Shown here in pieces: positions 11,415 to 19,913 of a stretch of DNA of 64,000 nt. How positions within the stretch are numbered: position 1 is the first letter of the stretch; the number at the start of each line of letters is the position of its first letter. The position numbers and the translations under genes were made by a program. Under the pieces are notes generated by a model, which was given only the letters and a program-made list of their open reading frames with translations, was not told where the DNA came from and ran no database searches. Where the stretch lies: assembly GCF_014651815.1 (NCBI RefSeq), contig NZ_BMXP01000002.1:372001-436000 (forward strand), read 5' to 3'. The stretch comes from Alteromonas halophila. Its GTDB lineage: Bacteria > Pseudomonadota > Gammaproteobacteria > Enterobacterales > Alteromonadaceae.

Positions 11415-12929
11415 ATGACAAGTGAAATCCAAAATCAGGAAGCGCTTACGGCCAACTGTGAAAAAGAACAGTTACATCTGAGCGGACAAATTCAGAACAT
11501 TGGCTATATGATCGTAGCCGATGCCGACACGCTGGATATTGTTGCCGCCAGTGACAATATCAGCGGGCTTACCGGTGCTGACCCACAGCAGATGTTATCG
11601 CTTAGTCTGTCTGCCATGGACTGGCTGCCAGAATCGCTGTTAATTGAACTGAACAGCTCACCAGGCAGCAGAGCCTACGCCTTTAATCACTACATTCATA
11701 AAGAACGCATGCATCTGCGCAGTTTTCGTGCAGAGTCACGTATCATTATCGAAGTAGAGCCGGCCCGCAGCGAACACAGCTTTTCCTATGCGGGAAATAA
11801 TGGCAAATTTCCTGGCTCGTCCCGGGACACAGACTGGGATGAAACTGACTACTGGAACCATCTGCTGGACGAACTCATGGCGATTTTGCCGTTTCACCGT
11901 TTTGTCCTGTATCGTTTCAGTGATGATTTTAGTGGCGAGGTCGTCGCTGAACGGGCAGAAGGCGGCGATACCCAGTATCTGGGCCTGAAATTTCCGGCAT
12001 CAGACATCCCTGCGATTGCCCGTCAGATGTACTATGAAAACCCATCGCGGCTGATTGCCGATGTGAATGCGTCTGCGACAGACCTCATTGGCAAGGATGA
12101 AGAGACGGTCAATCTTACCTGGTCTGAGCTTCGTAGTGTGTCGCCTGTACACAATCAGTATCTGAAGAATATGGGGGTCTGTACGTCCTACTCCATTCCG
12201 CTGATGATCTCAAACCGGTTGTGGGGCATCGTGTCCTGTCATCATCCAACTGCTTTGCCCTTAGATGCCCAGTTTCGCTATGAAGCCGAGCAGTCTGTAC
12301 GTCGTTTCTGTTCGACCTATGCCACCTATTTATCGCGGCGTAAACTGGCGATGCTGCGTGACTACGATGATGTGCTAAGCAGCCTGTTGGCACAGATGAC
12401 GCTAACGGACGATGCAGACGAAGCCAACCAGTTTTTCGTCGACGCGCTAAAAGCGCGCTATGAGGCCAGCCATGTTGCGCTGCGGGTGAAGGACGGCTGG
12501 TATCACAGTGACCAAGAAGATGCGTTCAGTCAGGATTTAGATAAAATTGATCGTAAATACCGCCAGGATATCTCCGACTATATACTGCATACCCAGTCAG
12601 TACGGGACATCGACGGGCTCGGTGACATCACCGCTTCGCAGTTGCGTGGCCTGATGACGATTCGGGTTAGTTTTGAGCGCAATGCGCCGCGGTTGTATCT
12701 GTTCAGGCCGCCTGAAGCCCAGATCACGAACTGGGCGGGGAATCCGGATAAAAATAAACAGGCGCAGTCAGGCAGCAATGTGCTGTCGCCGCGCACCTCA
12801 TTTGAAAAGTGGACACAAGTCAAAGGGGAGTCAAGCATGCCCTGGAGTACCGGCGACATTCTGTTTGCCAAAAAGGTCCGGGTGTCCATGCTTAACCTCA
12901 TCAACCAATCGCATGGTAACTGGTCTTAA
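11415..12929 (+). CDS. Stand-alone bacteriophytochrome photosensory module (PAS-GAF-PHY, no output domain)
   Basis: This 504-residue product contains the whole photosensory core of a biliverdin-binding phytochrome and stops there. Cys15 lies in CEKEQLHLSGQIQ, the place of the biliverdin-attaching cysteine. The GAF domain has PASDIP (Asp197), SPVH (His246) and CHH (His276), with the 30-residue spacing of the two histidines seen in classical bacteriophytochromes. The PHY domain keeps the tongue motif PRTSF at 459-463. No histidine kinase, GGDEF or other effector follows. It lies 5 bases after the CheB-CheR-GGDEF-EAL gene, so the two are almost surely co-transcribed and may act as sensor and effector. 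No heme oxygenase gene for making biliverdin is in the window. Assignment of the fold is firm; light sensing and partner are inferred. Confidence 0.9.
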   Translation: MTSEIQNQEALTANCEKEQLHLSGQIQNIGYMIVADADTLDIVAASDNISGLTGADPQQMLSLSLSAMDWLPESLLIELNSSPGSRAYAFNHYIHKERMHLRSFRAESRIIIEVEPARSEHSFSYAGNNGKFPGSSRDTDWDETDYWNHLLDELMAILPFHRFVLYRFSDDFSGEVVAERAEGGDTQYLGLKFPASDIPAIARQMYYENPSRLIADVNASATDLIGKDEETVNLTWSELRSVSPVHNQYLKNMGVCTSYSIPLMISNRLWGIVSCHHPTALPLDAQFRYEAEQSVRRFCSTYATYLSRRKLAMLRDYDDVLSSLLAQMTLTDDADEANQFFVDALKARYEASHVALRVKDGWYHSDQEDAFSQDLDKIDRKYRQDISDYILHTQSVRDIDGLGDITASQLRGLMTIRVSFERNAPRLYLFRPPEAQITNWAGNPDKNKQAQSGSNVLSPRTSFEKWTQVKGESSMPWSTGDILFAKKVRVSMLNLINQSHGNWS

Positions 12930-12973
12930 GGCCCTCCAGGGGCCTGCCAGTCACAGTCTGAAGAGAAGAGCGA

Positions 12974-13642
12974 ATGACCGCAATAACATCACAGACCCGC
13001 GCCATCCTGTTTGATCATGATGGCACCCTGATTGATTCAGAGCGTACCCACTTCGAACTCTGGCAGGCCATTGCCAGAGAACAGGGGGTAACGATTGATC
13101 ATGACTTTTACTGCCGGGTAATGGCAGGGATCCCGGTGAAACAGAATGCACAGGACCTGGTGTCGCATTTCTCTTTGTCGGTGGGTGCCGATGTACTGGC
13201 TGAGAAGAAATATGCAGCCATGCGTGACTTTCTGGCTACCCAGGCGTTCCCACTGATGCCGGGCGCAAAGGCCGTCATTCAGGCCAGTGTCGAAGCAGGT
13301 TATACGCTTGCTATTGTAACCGGCGGCAGCGGCTTATCGGTGCGCCGCACGATAGAAAAACACGGACTGGACGGGCTGTTTAGCACGGTCGTTGCAGCGG
13401 AAGACGTGGTCCGCTCCAAACCAGCCCCGGACTGTTATAACCTGGCACTGAAGCAACTGAAGTTTAGCAGTGAGCAGGCTATTGCGGTTGAAGATACAGT
13501 ACATGGCATGCAGGCAGCGCTGGCGGCGAAGCTGCGCTGTGTGGCGATCCCGGGCGATTATTCTGACGGTCAGGACTTTTCGGCCGCAACCGTGACTTAT
13601 GCGTCACTGCAAGACTGGTGTGCGGCGGAACTTAATGACTGA
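12974..13642 (+). CDS. HAD superfamily phosphatase, beta-phosphoglucomutase/CbbY-like
   Basis: The 222-residue product has the three HAD motifs: FDHDGTLIDSE at the N-terminus, VTGGSG around residues 115-120 and RSKPAPDCYNLAL followed by VEDTVHGMQAA. The helical cap between the first two motifs is typical of subfamily I phosphatases (phosphoglycolate phosphatase, beta-phosphoglucomutase, sugar-phosphate phosphatases). The substrate cannot be read from the sequence. It starts 44 bases after the phytochrome gene, so it may be read from the same transcript, but nothing links its chemistry to light sensing. Confidence 0.82.
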   Translation: MTAITSQTRAILFDHDGTLIDSERTHFELWQAIAREQGVTIDHDFYCRVMAGIPVKQNAQDLVSHFSLSVGADVLAEKKYAAMRDFLATQAFPLMPGAKAVIQASVEAGYTLAIVTGGSGLSVRRTIEKHGLDGLFSTVVAAEDVVRSKPAPDCYNLALKQLKFSSEQAIAVEDTVHGMQAALAAKLRCVAIPGDYSDGQDFSAATVTYASLQDWCAAELND

Positions 13643-13707
13643 ATAAGGCGTCTGACACCGCATTATACCGCCCGGAACCACAAACCTATGCTAAAGAGAG
13701 TCTCGAC

Positions 13708-14994
13708 GTGAAAGTTGTCCGCGGTTTACTGATCATCGTAATACTGTTTGCGGTAGCCATGTTTGCGCTTGGTGTGCTGATGGTAGAGCGCAGCCCGCTT
13801 GTGACGGTGAGTGCATCGACTCAGGTCAGCCAGGCGGACACCGTAAACCCGCTGCTAAGGCAGGTAGAGCTTGCGTTACGCGACCGCCATGAGCGACATG
13901 TTATTACCGTATCTCAACAGCAGTTTGAGAGTCTGGTTGGGGTGGTCCAGCGCGGCATTCCTGCATTTCGTGGTGCAATGAAAACGACACCCGAGGCAGG
14001 CGAGCTGACATTCAGTATCGCACTGGCCGAATCGGACTGGTATATCAATATTGAAACCCGGGTTTTACCGGGCGATGAGCTAGCGCTGGACTATCTGCGC
14101 ATTGGCGATCTTGTGATGCCGGGCAATCTGAGTCTGTCAGTGATGGAGTTTGTCCTCAATACCTGGACACGCAGTGACATTGCTACTCAAGCGCGTTCCC
14201 GTATCCGGCGTGTCATGTTGTTACCGGATACGATTAAAGTCCACCTCGCGCCACTTGATAGTCTGCTGAAGCAACTGAATGAGGTGAAAAATGGCTTATC
14301 GGTCGACCAGGACGATGAGCTAAAAGAACTGACGGCCTATTATTTTCGATACATTGCCGGTCGCGAACTGGCGTTGCGTGACACGCCGCAATCACTGCTG
14401 GCCTATATGAAAGAGGGCATGGCGCGTGCCCGGGAACGCAGTAATTCGCAGAATGCGGCACTGCATAATAAAGCGGTGATCCTGGCGCTGTCCGTGTTTG
14501 TCGGGCACCACCGAATCGCGAACTTTATTGGTGATATTCATTCAGATCCGCTGCGCGCACTAAAACCCAAAACACCGGCGATTTTACGCGACAGGCCTGA
14601 TCTTGCTCGACATTTCATTATCTCGGGGGCGCTGAAACTACTGTCTCAGGATGACATTTCACTGGCGATTGGCGAGTTCAAGGAACTGATGGACCGGGCG
14701 ATGGGCGGTAGCGGCTACAGCTTTGTCGATTTGTCGGCGGATATGGCGGGGGTGGCCTTTGCCAATGTTGCTACGGATCCGGCCTACGCCGCACATGTGC
14801 AGTCCGTAATCATCAATGCCAGTGATGAGTCGGTCATCATGCCGGAAATTGACGGCTTACCGGAAGGATTCAGCAAGCAGCAGTTTGAAGCGCAGTACGG
14901 ACAGGTTGACAGCCCGGCGTATCGGCAGCAGGTGGCGCGCATCAATGCACGCTTGCGCCGCATTGACATCTACAGGCCGGTGCTGGGTAACTAA
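13708..14994 (+). CDS. Hypothetical membrane-anchored protein, 428 residues
   Basis: The start is a GTG at 13708 behind AAAGAGAG. Residues ~5-25 form one hydrophobic segment (VVRGLLIIVILFAVAMFALG), probably an uncleaved anchor with the rest in the periplasm. The middle (~60-200) alternates short beta-like segments, and the C-terminal third is helical with RDRPDLARHFIISGALKLL and a glycine-rich turn GGSGYSFVDLSADMAGVAFA. The latter looks like a conserved core, but I do not recognise the family. It stands between the HAD gene and a convergent small gene. Confidence 0.7.
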   Translation: MKVVRGLLIIVILFAVAMFALGVLMVERSPLVTVSASTQVSQADTVNPLLRQVELALRDRHERHVITVSQQQFESLVGVVQRGIPAFRGAMKTTPEAGELTFSIALAESDWYINIETRVLPGDELALDYLRIGDLVMPGNLSLSVMEFVLNTWTRSDIATQARSRIRRVMLLPDTIKVHLAPLDSLLKQLNEVKNGLSVDQDDELKELTAYYFRYIAGRELALRDTPQSLLAYMKEGMARARERSNSQNAALHNKAVILALSVFVGHHRIANFIGDIHSDPLRALKPKTPAILRDRPDLARHFIISGALKLLSQDDISLAIGEFKELMDRAMGGSGYSFVDLSADMAGVAFANVATDPAYAAHVQSVIINASDESVIMPEIDGLPEGFSKQQFEAQYGQVDSPAYRQQVARINARLRRIDIYRPVLGN

Positions 14995-15061
14995 ATTTGC
15001 CGCTTTTCCTGCAAAGGGCACTGTACGGTTACCCCAGCCACCGGCCACGCTTCAGGCCTGA

Positions 15062-15376
15062 TCAGCCCTTTTTCAGTGTTTCCTGAAATTGACTTAAGGT
15101 TCTAAGTGCAAGTTCTATTTTTGTCACCAGTAACGGCAGTGCCTGTTTAGCCGTGTCTTCATCCATGTCTTTGAGGGCCTGCCAGTCACTGGCAATTTCC
15201 TCTACATACGGGCCGAACCGCTTGGCGTTGGTAGTAAAGGGGCTGTCACTTGCAAAAATGGCCGCAAACTTGCCCTGCTGCGACTGTTGTAACTGATCAA
15301 GTGCGCGATCCGCATCAATCGATTTACGGTGAAGTACAGAAAGGGTGTCCTGTAACTGTTGATGAATTGCCTGCAT
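15062..15376 (-). CDS. Small helical hypothetical protein, 104 residues
   Basis: The frame is open to 15502, but the ATG at 15376 (MQAIHQQLQDTL) has a good GGAG ribosome-binding site and avoids an implausible basic N-terminal tail. The product is soluble, glutamine-rich and predicted all helical (DRALDQLQQSQQGKFAAIF, then a long helix to the end). A loose resemblance to PriC-type primosome proteins was considered but is too weak to name. It is divergent from the YjfB-like gene, 140 bases away. Confidence 0.6.
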   Translation of the reverse strand: MQAIHQQLQDTLSVLHRKSIDADRALDQLQQSQQGKFAAIFASDSPFTTNAKRFGPYVEEIASDWQALKDMDEDTAKQALPLLVTKIELALRTLSQFQETLKKG

Positions 15377-15516
15377 GTTTCTCCGGATAAAAAAGACTAA
15401 AGATTTACTAAACCATGTCGATACAAGGGGAGATGCGGTTAAGTCTGTCGCATCTTCCTTAAGCGGGTAATTTTGCCCGCTTTTGATTGTAGCTACAAGC
15501 AACTAAGGAAACTGGT

Positions 15517-15717
15517 ATGGATCTACAAGGTGCTAACGCCTCTGGAACGTCCGGTGCGTCGCTTGAGTTGGCCTCTCTTAAAATGGCAAAAGACCAGCAA
15601 AAACAAGAGGGACAAGCAACGCTTCAGCTATTGGAGTCAACCGCTTCATCTGCTGACGTACCAAAATCGACATCTGCAAACCCGGCCATAGGTGCCAACA
15701 TTAATACCTTCGCCTAA
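15517..15717 (+). CDS. YjfB-like putative motility protein, 66 residues
   Basis: The ATG at 15517 follows AAGGAAACTGGT, a good ribosome-binding site. The product has a helical stretch LASLKMAKDQQKQEGQATLQ and ends NPAIGANINTFA. This matches the layout of the YjfB family (helical core, then a P-x-[IL]-G-x-N-I-[DN] tail), small proteins annotated as motility-associated in Bacillus and others. The assignment is by pattern only. No flagellar genes lie nearby. Its TAA overlaps the stop codon of the convergent epmB gene by 3 bases. Confidence 0.6.
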   Translation: MDLQGANASGTSGASLELASLKMAKDQQKQEGQATLQLLESTASSADVPKSTSANPAIGANINTFA

Positions 15718-16730
15718 GGATGCAGCTGTAAATCGACAGGCGTTTTGCCAGGCTGGCCGCCAATCTCCCTGACGAGTTTTGGTACCAGAAAACCTGGCAG
15801 GCGCTTTATAACTTCTGCCATGATCGCCCGGGCGGTCTCATCATCCAGATAAAAGTGCGACGCCCCGCCGACTTTATCCAGCATATGCAGGTAGTACGGC
15901 AGAATTCCAGCCTCAAACAGCGCTTCACTCAGCGCCACCTGCGCCTGTCCTGAATCATTGACCCCTTTAAGCAGCACCGCCTGATTTAACAGTGTCACTC
16001 CAGCCTCACGCAACCTGACAAGCCGTGCTTTCAGCTCATCACTGACCTCACTGGCATGATTAATATGTAATACCAGAATGCGCTGCAGTGGACTTGATGC
16101 AAACCAGTCGAAAAATTCGGTGTCCAGACGCGCAGGCAGCACGACTGGCAGGCGGGTATGGATCCGCAAACGCCGGATATGGCTGATGCCGGCAATTTCG
16201 TCTGCCAGCCAGGCCAGGTGGCTGTCCTTGGCCATCAGCGGGTCGCCACCGGAGAGGATCACCTCATTGACCTCTGGTGTGGTACGCAGGTAGTCCAGAG
16301 ACTGCACGAACTGCTTACGACTGGCGGCATTATCTGCATAAGGGAAGTGGCGGCGAAAGCAATACCGGCAGTTTACGGCGCAACCGCCGCGCACAATCAG
16401 CAGCACCCGGCTCTGGTATTTATGCAGTAAACCGGGCAACTCGGTGTCGTGCTCATCCAGCGGATCGCTGGTAAATCCCGGTGCCTGGGTGAATTCATCA
16501 CGCAGTGGCAGCACCTGACGCAGCAACGGATCATGTGGGTCGCCTTTGCGCATCAGTGAGGCAAAGTGGCGGGGCACACGCATCGGAAAAAGCTGGCGGG
16601 CCTGGCTGTCTTTTAGAAAGTCTTCCGGGTTTAATGACAGGTAGCGAAGCAGGCTGGCCGGGTCGGTAAAACTCATTGCCAGTTCTTTTAGCCAGTTATG
16701 CTCTACAGAAATCGTTTTTTTAGGTATCAT
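15714..16730 (-). CDS. epmB: EF-P beta-lysylation protein (lysine 2,3-aminomutase family)
   Basis: Radical-SAM enzyme that converts L-alpha-lysine to (R)-beta-lysine for attachment to elongation factor P. The iron-sulfur motif is CAVNCRYCFRRHF, followed by SGGDPLMAKD and HTRLPVVLPAR, all as in E. coli EpmB. The N-terminus (WLKELAMSFTDPASLLRYL) also fits. A GTG at 16739 is possible, but the ATG at 16730 (MIPKKTISVEHNW) gives the normal 338 residues. It is divergent from efp with only 42 bases between the starts, so the two promoters must overlap. Confidence 0.93.
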   Translation of the reverse strand: MIPKKTISVEHNWLKELAMSFTDPASLLRYLSLNPEDFLKDSQARQLFPMRVPRHFASLMRKGDPHDPLLRQVLPLRDEFTQAPGFTSDPLDEHDTELPGLLHKYQSRVLLIVRGGCAVNCRYCFRRHFPYADNAASRKQFVQSLDYLRTTPEVNEVILSGGDPLMAKDSHLAWLADEIAGISHIRRLRIHTRLPVVLPARLDTEFFDWFASSPLQRILVLHINHASEVSDELKARLVRLREAGVTLLNQAVLLKGVNDSGQAQVALSEALFEAGILPYYLHMLDKVGGASHFYLDDETARAIMAEVIKRLPGFLVPKLVREIGGQPGKTPVDLQLHP

Positions 16731-16772
16731 TTGCCCCACAGATTTTTACTCTAATGCGTTAACAGAGGAACT

Positions 16773-17342
16773 ATGGCGAATATAAGCACCAACGAGTTCA
16801 AAGGCGGCCTGAAAATCATGCTGGACGGCGAACCCTGTACCATTATGGAAAACGAATACGTTAAACCAGGCAAGGGACAGGCGTTCAACCGGGTTAAAAT
16901 CCGTAAGCTGATTTCAGGCAAAGTGCTGGAAAAAACCTTCCGCTCCGGTGAAACGGTAGAAAGCGCAGACGTGGTGGATACTGAGCTGGCTTACCTGTAC
17001 ACCGATGGCGAATTCTATCACTTTATGAATAACGAAACATTCGAACAAATCGCAGCAGATGAAAAAGCGGTGGGTGATAATGTGAAATGGCTGGTGGAAA
17101 ATGACGTGTGCACCATTACGTTGTGGAACGGCTCGCCAATCACTGTAACCCCCCCGAACTTCGTTGAACTGGAGATCACTGAAACTGATCCGGGCCTGAA
17201 AGGCGATACTGCCGGTACCGGCGGCAAACCGGCGACGTTGAGCACCGGTGCCGTGGTACGTGTGCCATTGTTTGTGCAAACCGGTGAAGTGATCAAGGTT
17301 GATACCCGCAGTGGCGAGTACGCATCACGGGCACAAAAATAA
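16773..17342 (+). CDS. efp: Elongation factor P
   Basis: The 189-residue EF-P rescues ribosomes stalled on polyproline. KPGKGQAF places the acceptor lysine at position 34, the residue that EpmA and EpmB modify in E. coli. The three-domain length is normal and the C-terminus ([15 protein letters not shown]) is conserved. The start has a clear GAGGAA ribosome-binding site. The modification enzymes flank it on both sides, so the whole pathway except EpmC hydroxylation is encoded here. Confidence 0.96.
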   Translation: MANISTNEFKGGLKIMLDGEPCTIMENEYVKPGKGQAFNRVKIRKLISGKVLEKTFRSGETVESADVVDTELAYLYTDGEFYHFMNNETFEQIAADEKAVGDNVKWLVENDVCTITLWNGSPITVTPPNFVELEITETDPGLKGDTAGTGGKPATLSTGAVVRVPLFVQTGEVIKVDTRSGEYASRAQK

Positions 17343-17368
17343 CGCTGCAATCACACTTTTCTGTCCAT

Positions 17369-17395
17369 ACTATGCTGCCGCTCGGGCAGCATAGT
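17369..17395 (+). terminator. Strong hairpin between efp and epmA
   Basis: ACTATGCTGCC (17369-17379) and GGCAGCATAGT (17385-17395) form a perfect 11-bp stem with a 5-base loop. The tail is GTTTCGG rather than a clean T-run, so it may terminate only partly. It would lower epmA expression relative to efp if the two share a transcript. Confidence 0.6.
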
Positions 17396-17409
17396 GTTTC
17401 GGTGACGTT

Positions 17410-18384
17410 ATGACAGACTCTACCTGGCAACCCACCAGCTCCCATCAGGCGCGCCTGGCACGGGCGACACTGTTGCGCCGTGTCCGGCAGTTTTTTGATG
17501 AGCGCGACGTGCTTGAGGTTGAAACACCGCTGTTGTCTCATGGTACGGTTACCGACGTTTATCTGGATGCCTTTGCCACCCAGTTCGATGGCGGCGGCGG
17601 GCAGCCAGCGACCCCGCTGTTCCTGCAAACTTCACCTGAATATGCCATGAAGCGCTTGCTGTGCGCGCAAAGCGGTCCAATCTATCAGATTTGCAAAGCC
17701 TTTCGTCATGAAGGCGAAGGACGCTGGCATAACCCGGAGTTCACGATGCTGGAGTGGTACCGCCCGGGCTTTGACCATCAGGCGCTGATGGACGAGGTGG
17801 ACGCATTGCTGCAGGTCTGCCTGGATACGCCAGGGGCCACCAGGCACGCCTATCAGGCACTTTTTTTACACTATCTGAATATCGATCCTCTGACGGCAGA
17901 TAAGTCTGTGCTAATTGACGCGCTTGATCGCCACAGTATCGATATCGATAGCCCGCAATCACTGAGTACCGACAGCCTTCTGCAACTGCTGTTTGGCGCT
18001 GTGATTGAGCCACAGATTGGCCACAACGCCCCCGCTTTTGTGTACGGCTTTCCCGCTTCGCAGGCGGCACTGGCACGGCTAAACAGCGATGATCCGCGCA
18101 CCGCAGACCGGTTCGAGCTGTATTATCAGGGCGCAGAGCTTGCCAATGGTTTTTTTGAATTAAGCGATGCCAGCGAGCAACAACAGCGCTTCAGGCAGGA
18201 CAACGCGCAGCGCAACACACTTAACCTGCCAGAGAGGCCAGTCGATCATCACTTGCTTGATGCATTAAAAAGCGGGCTGCCATCCTGCGCGGGCGTGGCA
18301 CTGGGTCTCGACCGGCTGCTGATGATTCAGCTAGGTGCCAGCCACATTCATGATGTGCTGAATTTTCCGCTGAGCCGCGCCTGA
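17410..18384 (+). CDS. epmA: EF-P--(R)-beta-lysine ligase
   Basis: A 324-residue paralogue of the lysyl-tRNA synthetase catalytic domain that joins (R)-beta-lysine to Lys34 of EF-P. Class II synthetase motifs are visible: FFDERDVLEVETPLLS (motif 1), FRHEGEGRWHNPEFTMLEWYR (motif 2, here in part) and ALGLDRLLMIQLG (motif 3). It lacks the anticodon-binding domain of LysRS, which sets EpmA apart. It lies 67 bases after efp with a strong hairpin between them. Confidence 0.93.
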   Translation: MTDSTWQPTSSHQARLARATLLRRVRQFFDERDVLEVETPLLSHGTVTDVYLDAFATQFDGGGGQPATPLFLQTSPEYAMKRLLCAQSGPIYQICKAFRHEGEGRWHNPEFTMLEWYRPGFDHQALMDEVDALLQVCLDTPGATRHAYQALFLHYLNIDPLTADKSVLIDALDRHSIDIDSPQSLSTDSLLQLLFGAVIEPQIGHNAPAFVYGFPASQAALARLNSDDPRTADRFELYYQGAELANGFFELSDASEQQQRFRQDNAQRNTLNLPERPVDHHLLDALKSGLPSCAGVALGLDRLLMIQLGASHIHDVLNFPLSRA

Positions 18385-18481
18385 CTGTCCTATCTGAATA
18401 ATTCCCCCGAATGGGGGGGATGACTTGCACCACCCCAGGAAAAACGCGTAGCATAGACTGTTATTAGTCTCTGGAGGTGGC

Positions 18482-19117
18482 ATGCAGCAGGCAATTCTGG
18501 ACACGTGGTTTGAACAGGTTTCGCAGCCTTACCTGGTGCTGGGTTACGGCAGCCTGATGAGTGCCGACAGCCGTCAGCGCTTTTCTGAAATACAGGTGCC
18601 AGGCTTACCGGTGATGGTCGAGGGCTTTTACCGGGCCTGGGTAACCCGCAGCGAAACCGAACAGCAGACGTACGTCGGCGCCATCGCAGAACGCGGTGCC
18701 TCGCTGAATGCCCAGTTGATCCCTGCTTCGATAGATCCTGCTCTGGAAGACCGGGAAAAAGACTACCGGTTTGTGCCTGTCAGTCTGGCGTCGGTTGATT
18801 TTTCCTTACCTGCAGAGCAGGCGCGGGCATTAGGCGACTGGCTGTCAGAAAAAACACTGTTTATCTGCGAAACCCTTGATAGCCAGCCGGCAGATACATC
18901 GTTTCCGGTCAGTCAGACCTATATTGATACCTGTCTGGCAGGCTGCCTTGAGCATGGTGGCACAGGCGAGGCCAGACGATTTATTCAGACCACACGGGGC
19001 TGGCAGCATCCACGCCGACAGGACCGCGACAGGCCGTACTATCCACGGGCTGCCCACGTCGCGCCAGCGGTTCTTCAGCAAATCGATGCCTTGCTCTCAG
19101 GTGCCGGAGGCGCATAA
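18482..19117 (+). CDS. Gamma-glutamylcyclotransferase-like protein
   Basis: The 211-residue product has LVLGYGSLMS at residues ~18-27, the phosphate-binding YGSL loop of the gamma-glutamylcyclotransferase/AIG2-like fold. A short barrel-like first half (VEGFYRAWVTRS, YVGAIAERGASLNAQLIP) and a helical second half follow. The usual catalytic acid is hard to place without an alignment, so activity is uncertain. Its TAA is followed directly by the ATG of the GNAT gene, so the two form an operon. Confidence 0.68.
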   Translation: MQQAILDTWFEQVSQPYLVLGYGSLMSADSRQRFSEIQVPGLPVMVEGFYRAWVTRSETEQQTYVGAIAERGASLNAQLIPASIDPALEDREKDYRFVPVSLASVDFSLPAEQARALGDWLSEKTLFICETLDSQPADTSFPVSQTYIDTCLAGCLEHGGTGEARRFIQTTRGWQHPRRQDRDRPYYPRAAHVAPAVLQQIDALLSGAGGA

Positions 19118-19627
19118 ATGAAATCGCCTGTTATTGATACGCCCCGGTTAATCTTGCGGGGGCTGGTTGAAGATGATGCAGACTGGGTACATACCCTCAA
19201 TCACGACCCTCTGTGGCTACGGTATATTGGCGACCGTGGTGTGGCGTCGCTGGGTGACGCGCATGATTATATCGCGCGTAGCCAGCAGCAAATGCACGAG
19301 TGGGGGTTCAGTATACTGGCGATTATTGACAGACAGAGTGAACGTCCGGTGGGGATGTGTGGCTTGCTCAGGCGGCCTTATTTTGAAGTGCCGGAACTGG
19401 GGTTTGCACTCTTGCCTGAAGGTCGGGGGAAAGGAATAGGGCAGGAAGCTGCCCGTTACGTGGTGAACTACGCAAAATATACGCTTGGCTTTCACCAGGT
19501 CCTGGCGTCGGTCAATCCGGCCAACGCGTCTTCTATTAAGCTGTTAGAGAATACCGGGTTTATCCGGCTGGGACAGCTGTTTGCGCCCCAGTTATCCGGT
19601 CAGCTTCTGTACGCGCTTTCAGACTAA
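19118..19627 (+). CDS. GNAT family N-acetyltransferase, RimJ/RimL-like
   Basis: A 169-residue acetyltransferase that begins IDTPRLILRGLVEDDADWV, the typical start of the RimJ/RimL group. The acetyl-CoA loop is LPEGRGKGIGQEAARYVV (R-x-x-G-x-G/A form), and VNPANASSIKLLENTGF is the conserved C-terminal part. Substrate unknown: ribosomal protein N-termini or a small amine are both possible. The ATG directly follows the stop of the cyclotransferase-like gene. Confidence 0.82.
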   Translation: MKSPVIDTPRLILRGLVEDDADWVHTLNHDPLWLRYIGDRGVASLGDAHDYIARSQQQMHEWGFSILAIIDRQSERPVGMCGLLRRPYFEVPELGFALLPEGRGKGIGQEAARYVVNYAKYTLGFHQVLASVNPANASSIKLLENTGFIRLGQLFAPQLSGQLLYALSD

Positions 19628-19886
19628 GCCACGCCCATTTTTCGTGCTGCCTCGGTGAGTGGTCTGAGACCTCGGGCAATCTCATCATCCAGGCTGTTCG
19701 CCAGCCTGATAAGCCTCCAGATTCTTCTCACCGCACAAGACTGCCAGTTTACCGAACGCTTCTGTTGTCGGCAGAAAAAACCAAAACCAGGTCGTTTCAA
19801 AAAAATATTCGTCAATAGACTCACAGTCCTCACACCACATACTACTCTCATACACATATTAAAAAGTAATACGGGTACGGCACGCT

Positions 19887-19912
19887 AAAATATTCAGTTC
19901 TATGAATATTTT
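19887..19912. terminator. AT-rich hairpin after the cyclophilin gene
   Basis: AAAATATTC (19887-19895) and GAATATTTT (19904-19912) form a perfect 9-bp stem directly after the stop of the reverse-strand peptidyl-prolyl isomerase. The stem has little G/C, so it is a weak terminator candidate. The rest of the 19628-19913 gap shows no convincing gene. Confidence 0.35.
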
Positions 19913-19913
19913 T

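Noticed and set aside
18403-18419. CCCCC-GAAT-GGGGG hairpin after epmA
   Set aside because: No T-run follows and the stem is short; a terminator role is not supported.
19624-19857. Reverse-strand open frame ending RLANSLDDEIARGLRPLTEAA
   Set aside because: Its first half is cysteine- and arginine-rich without a ribosome-binding site, and it overlaps the acetyltransferase stop. The tail looks protein-like, but the evidence is too thin to call a gene.
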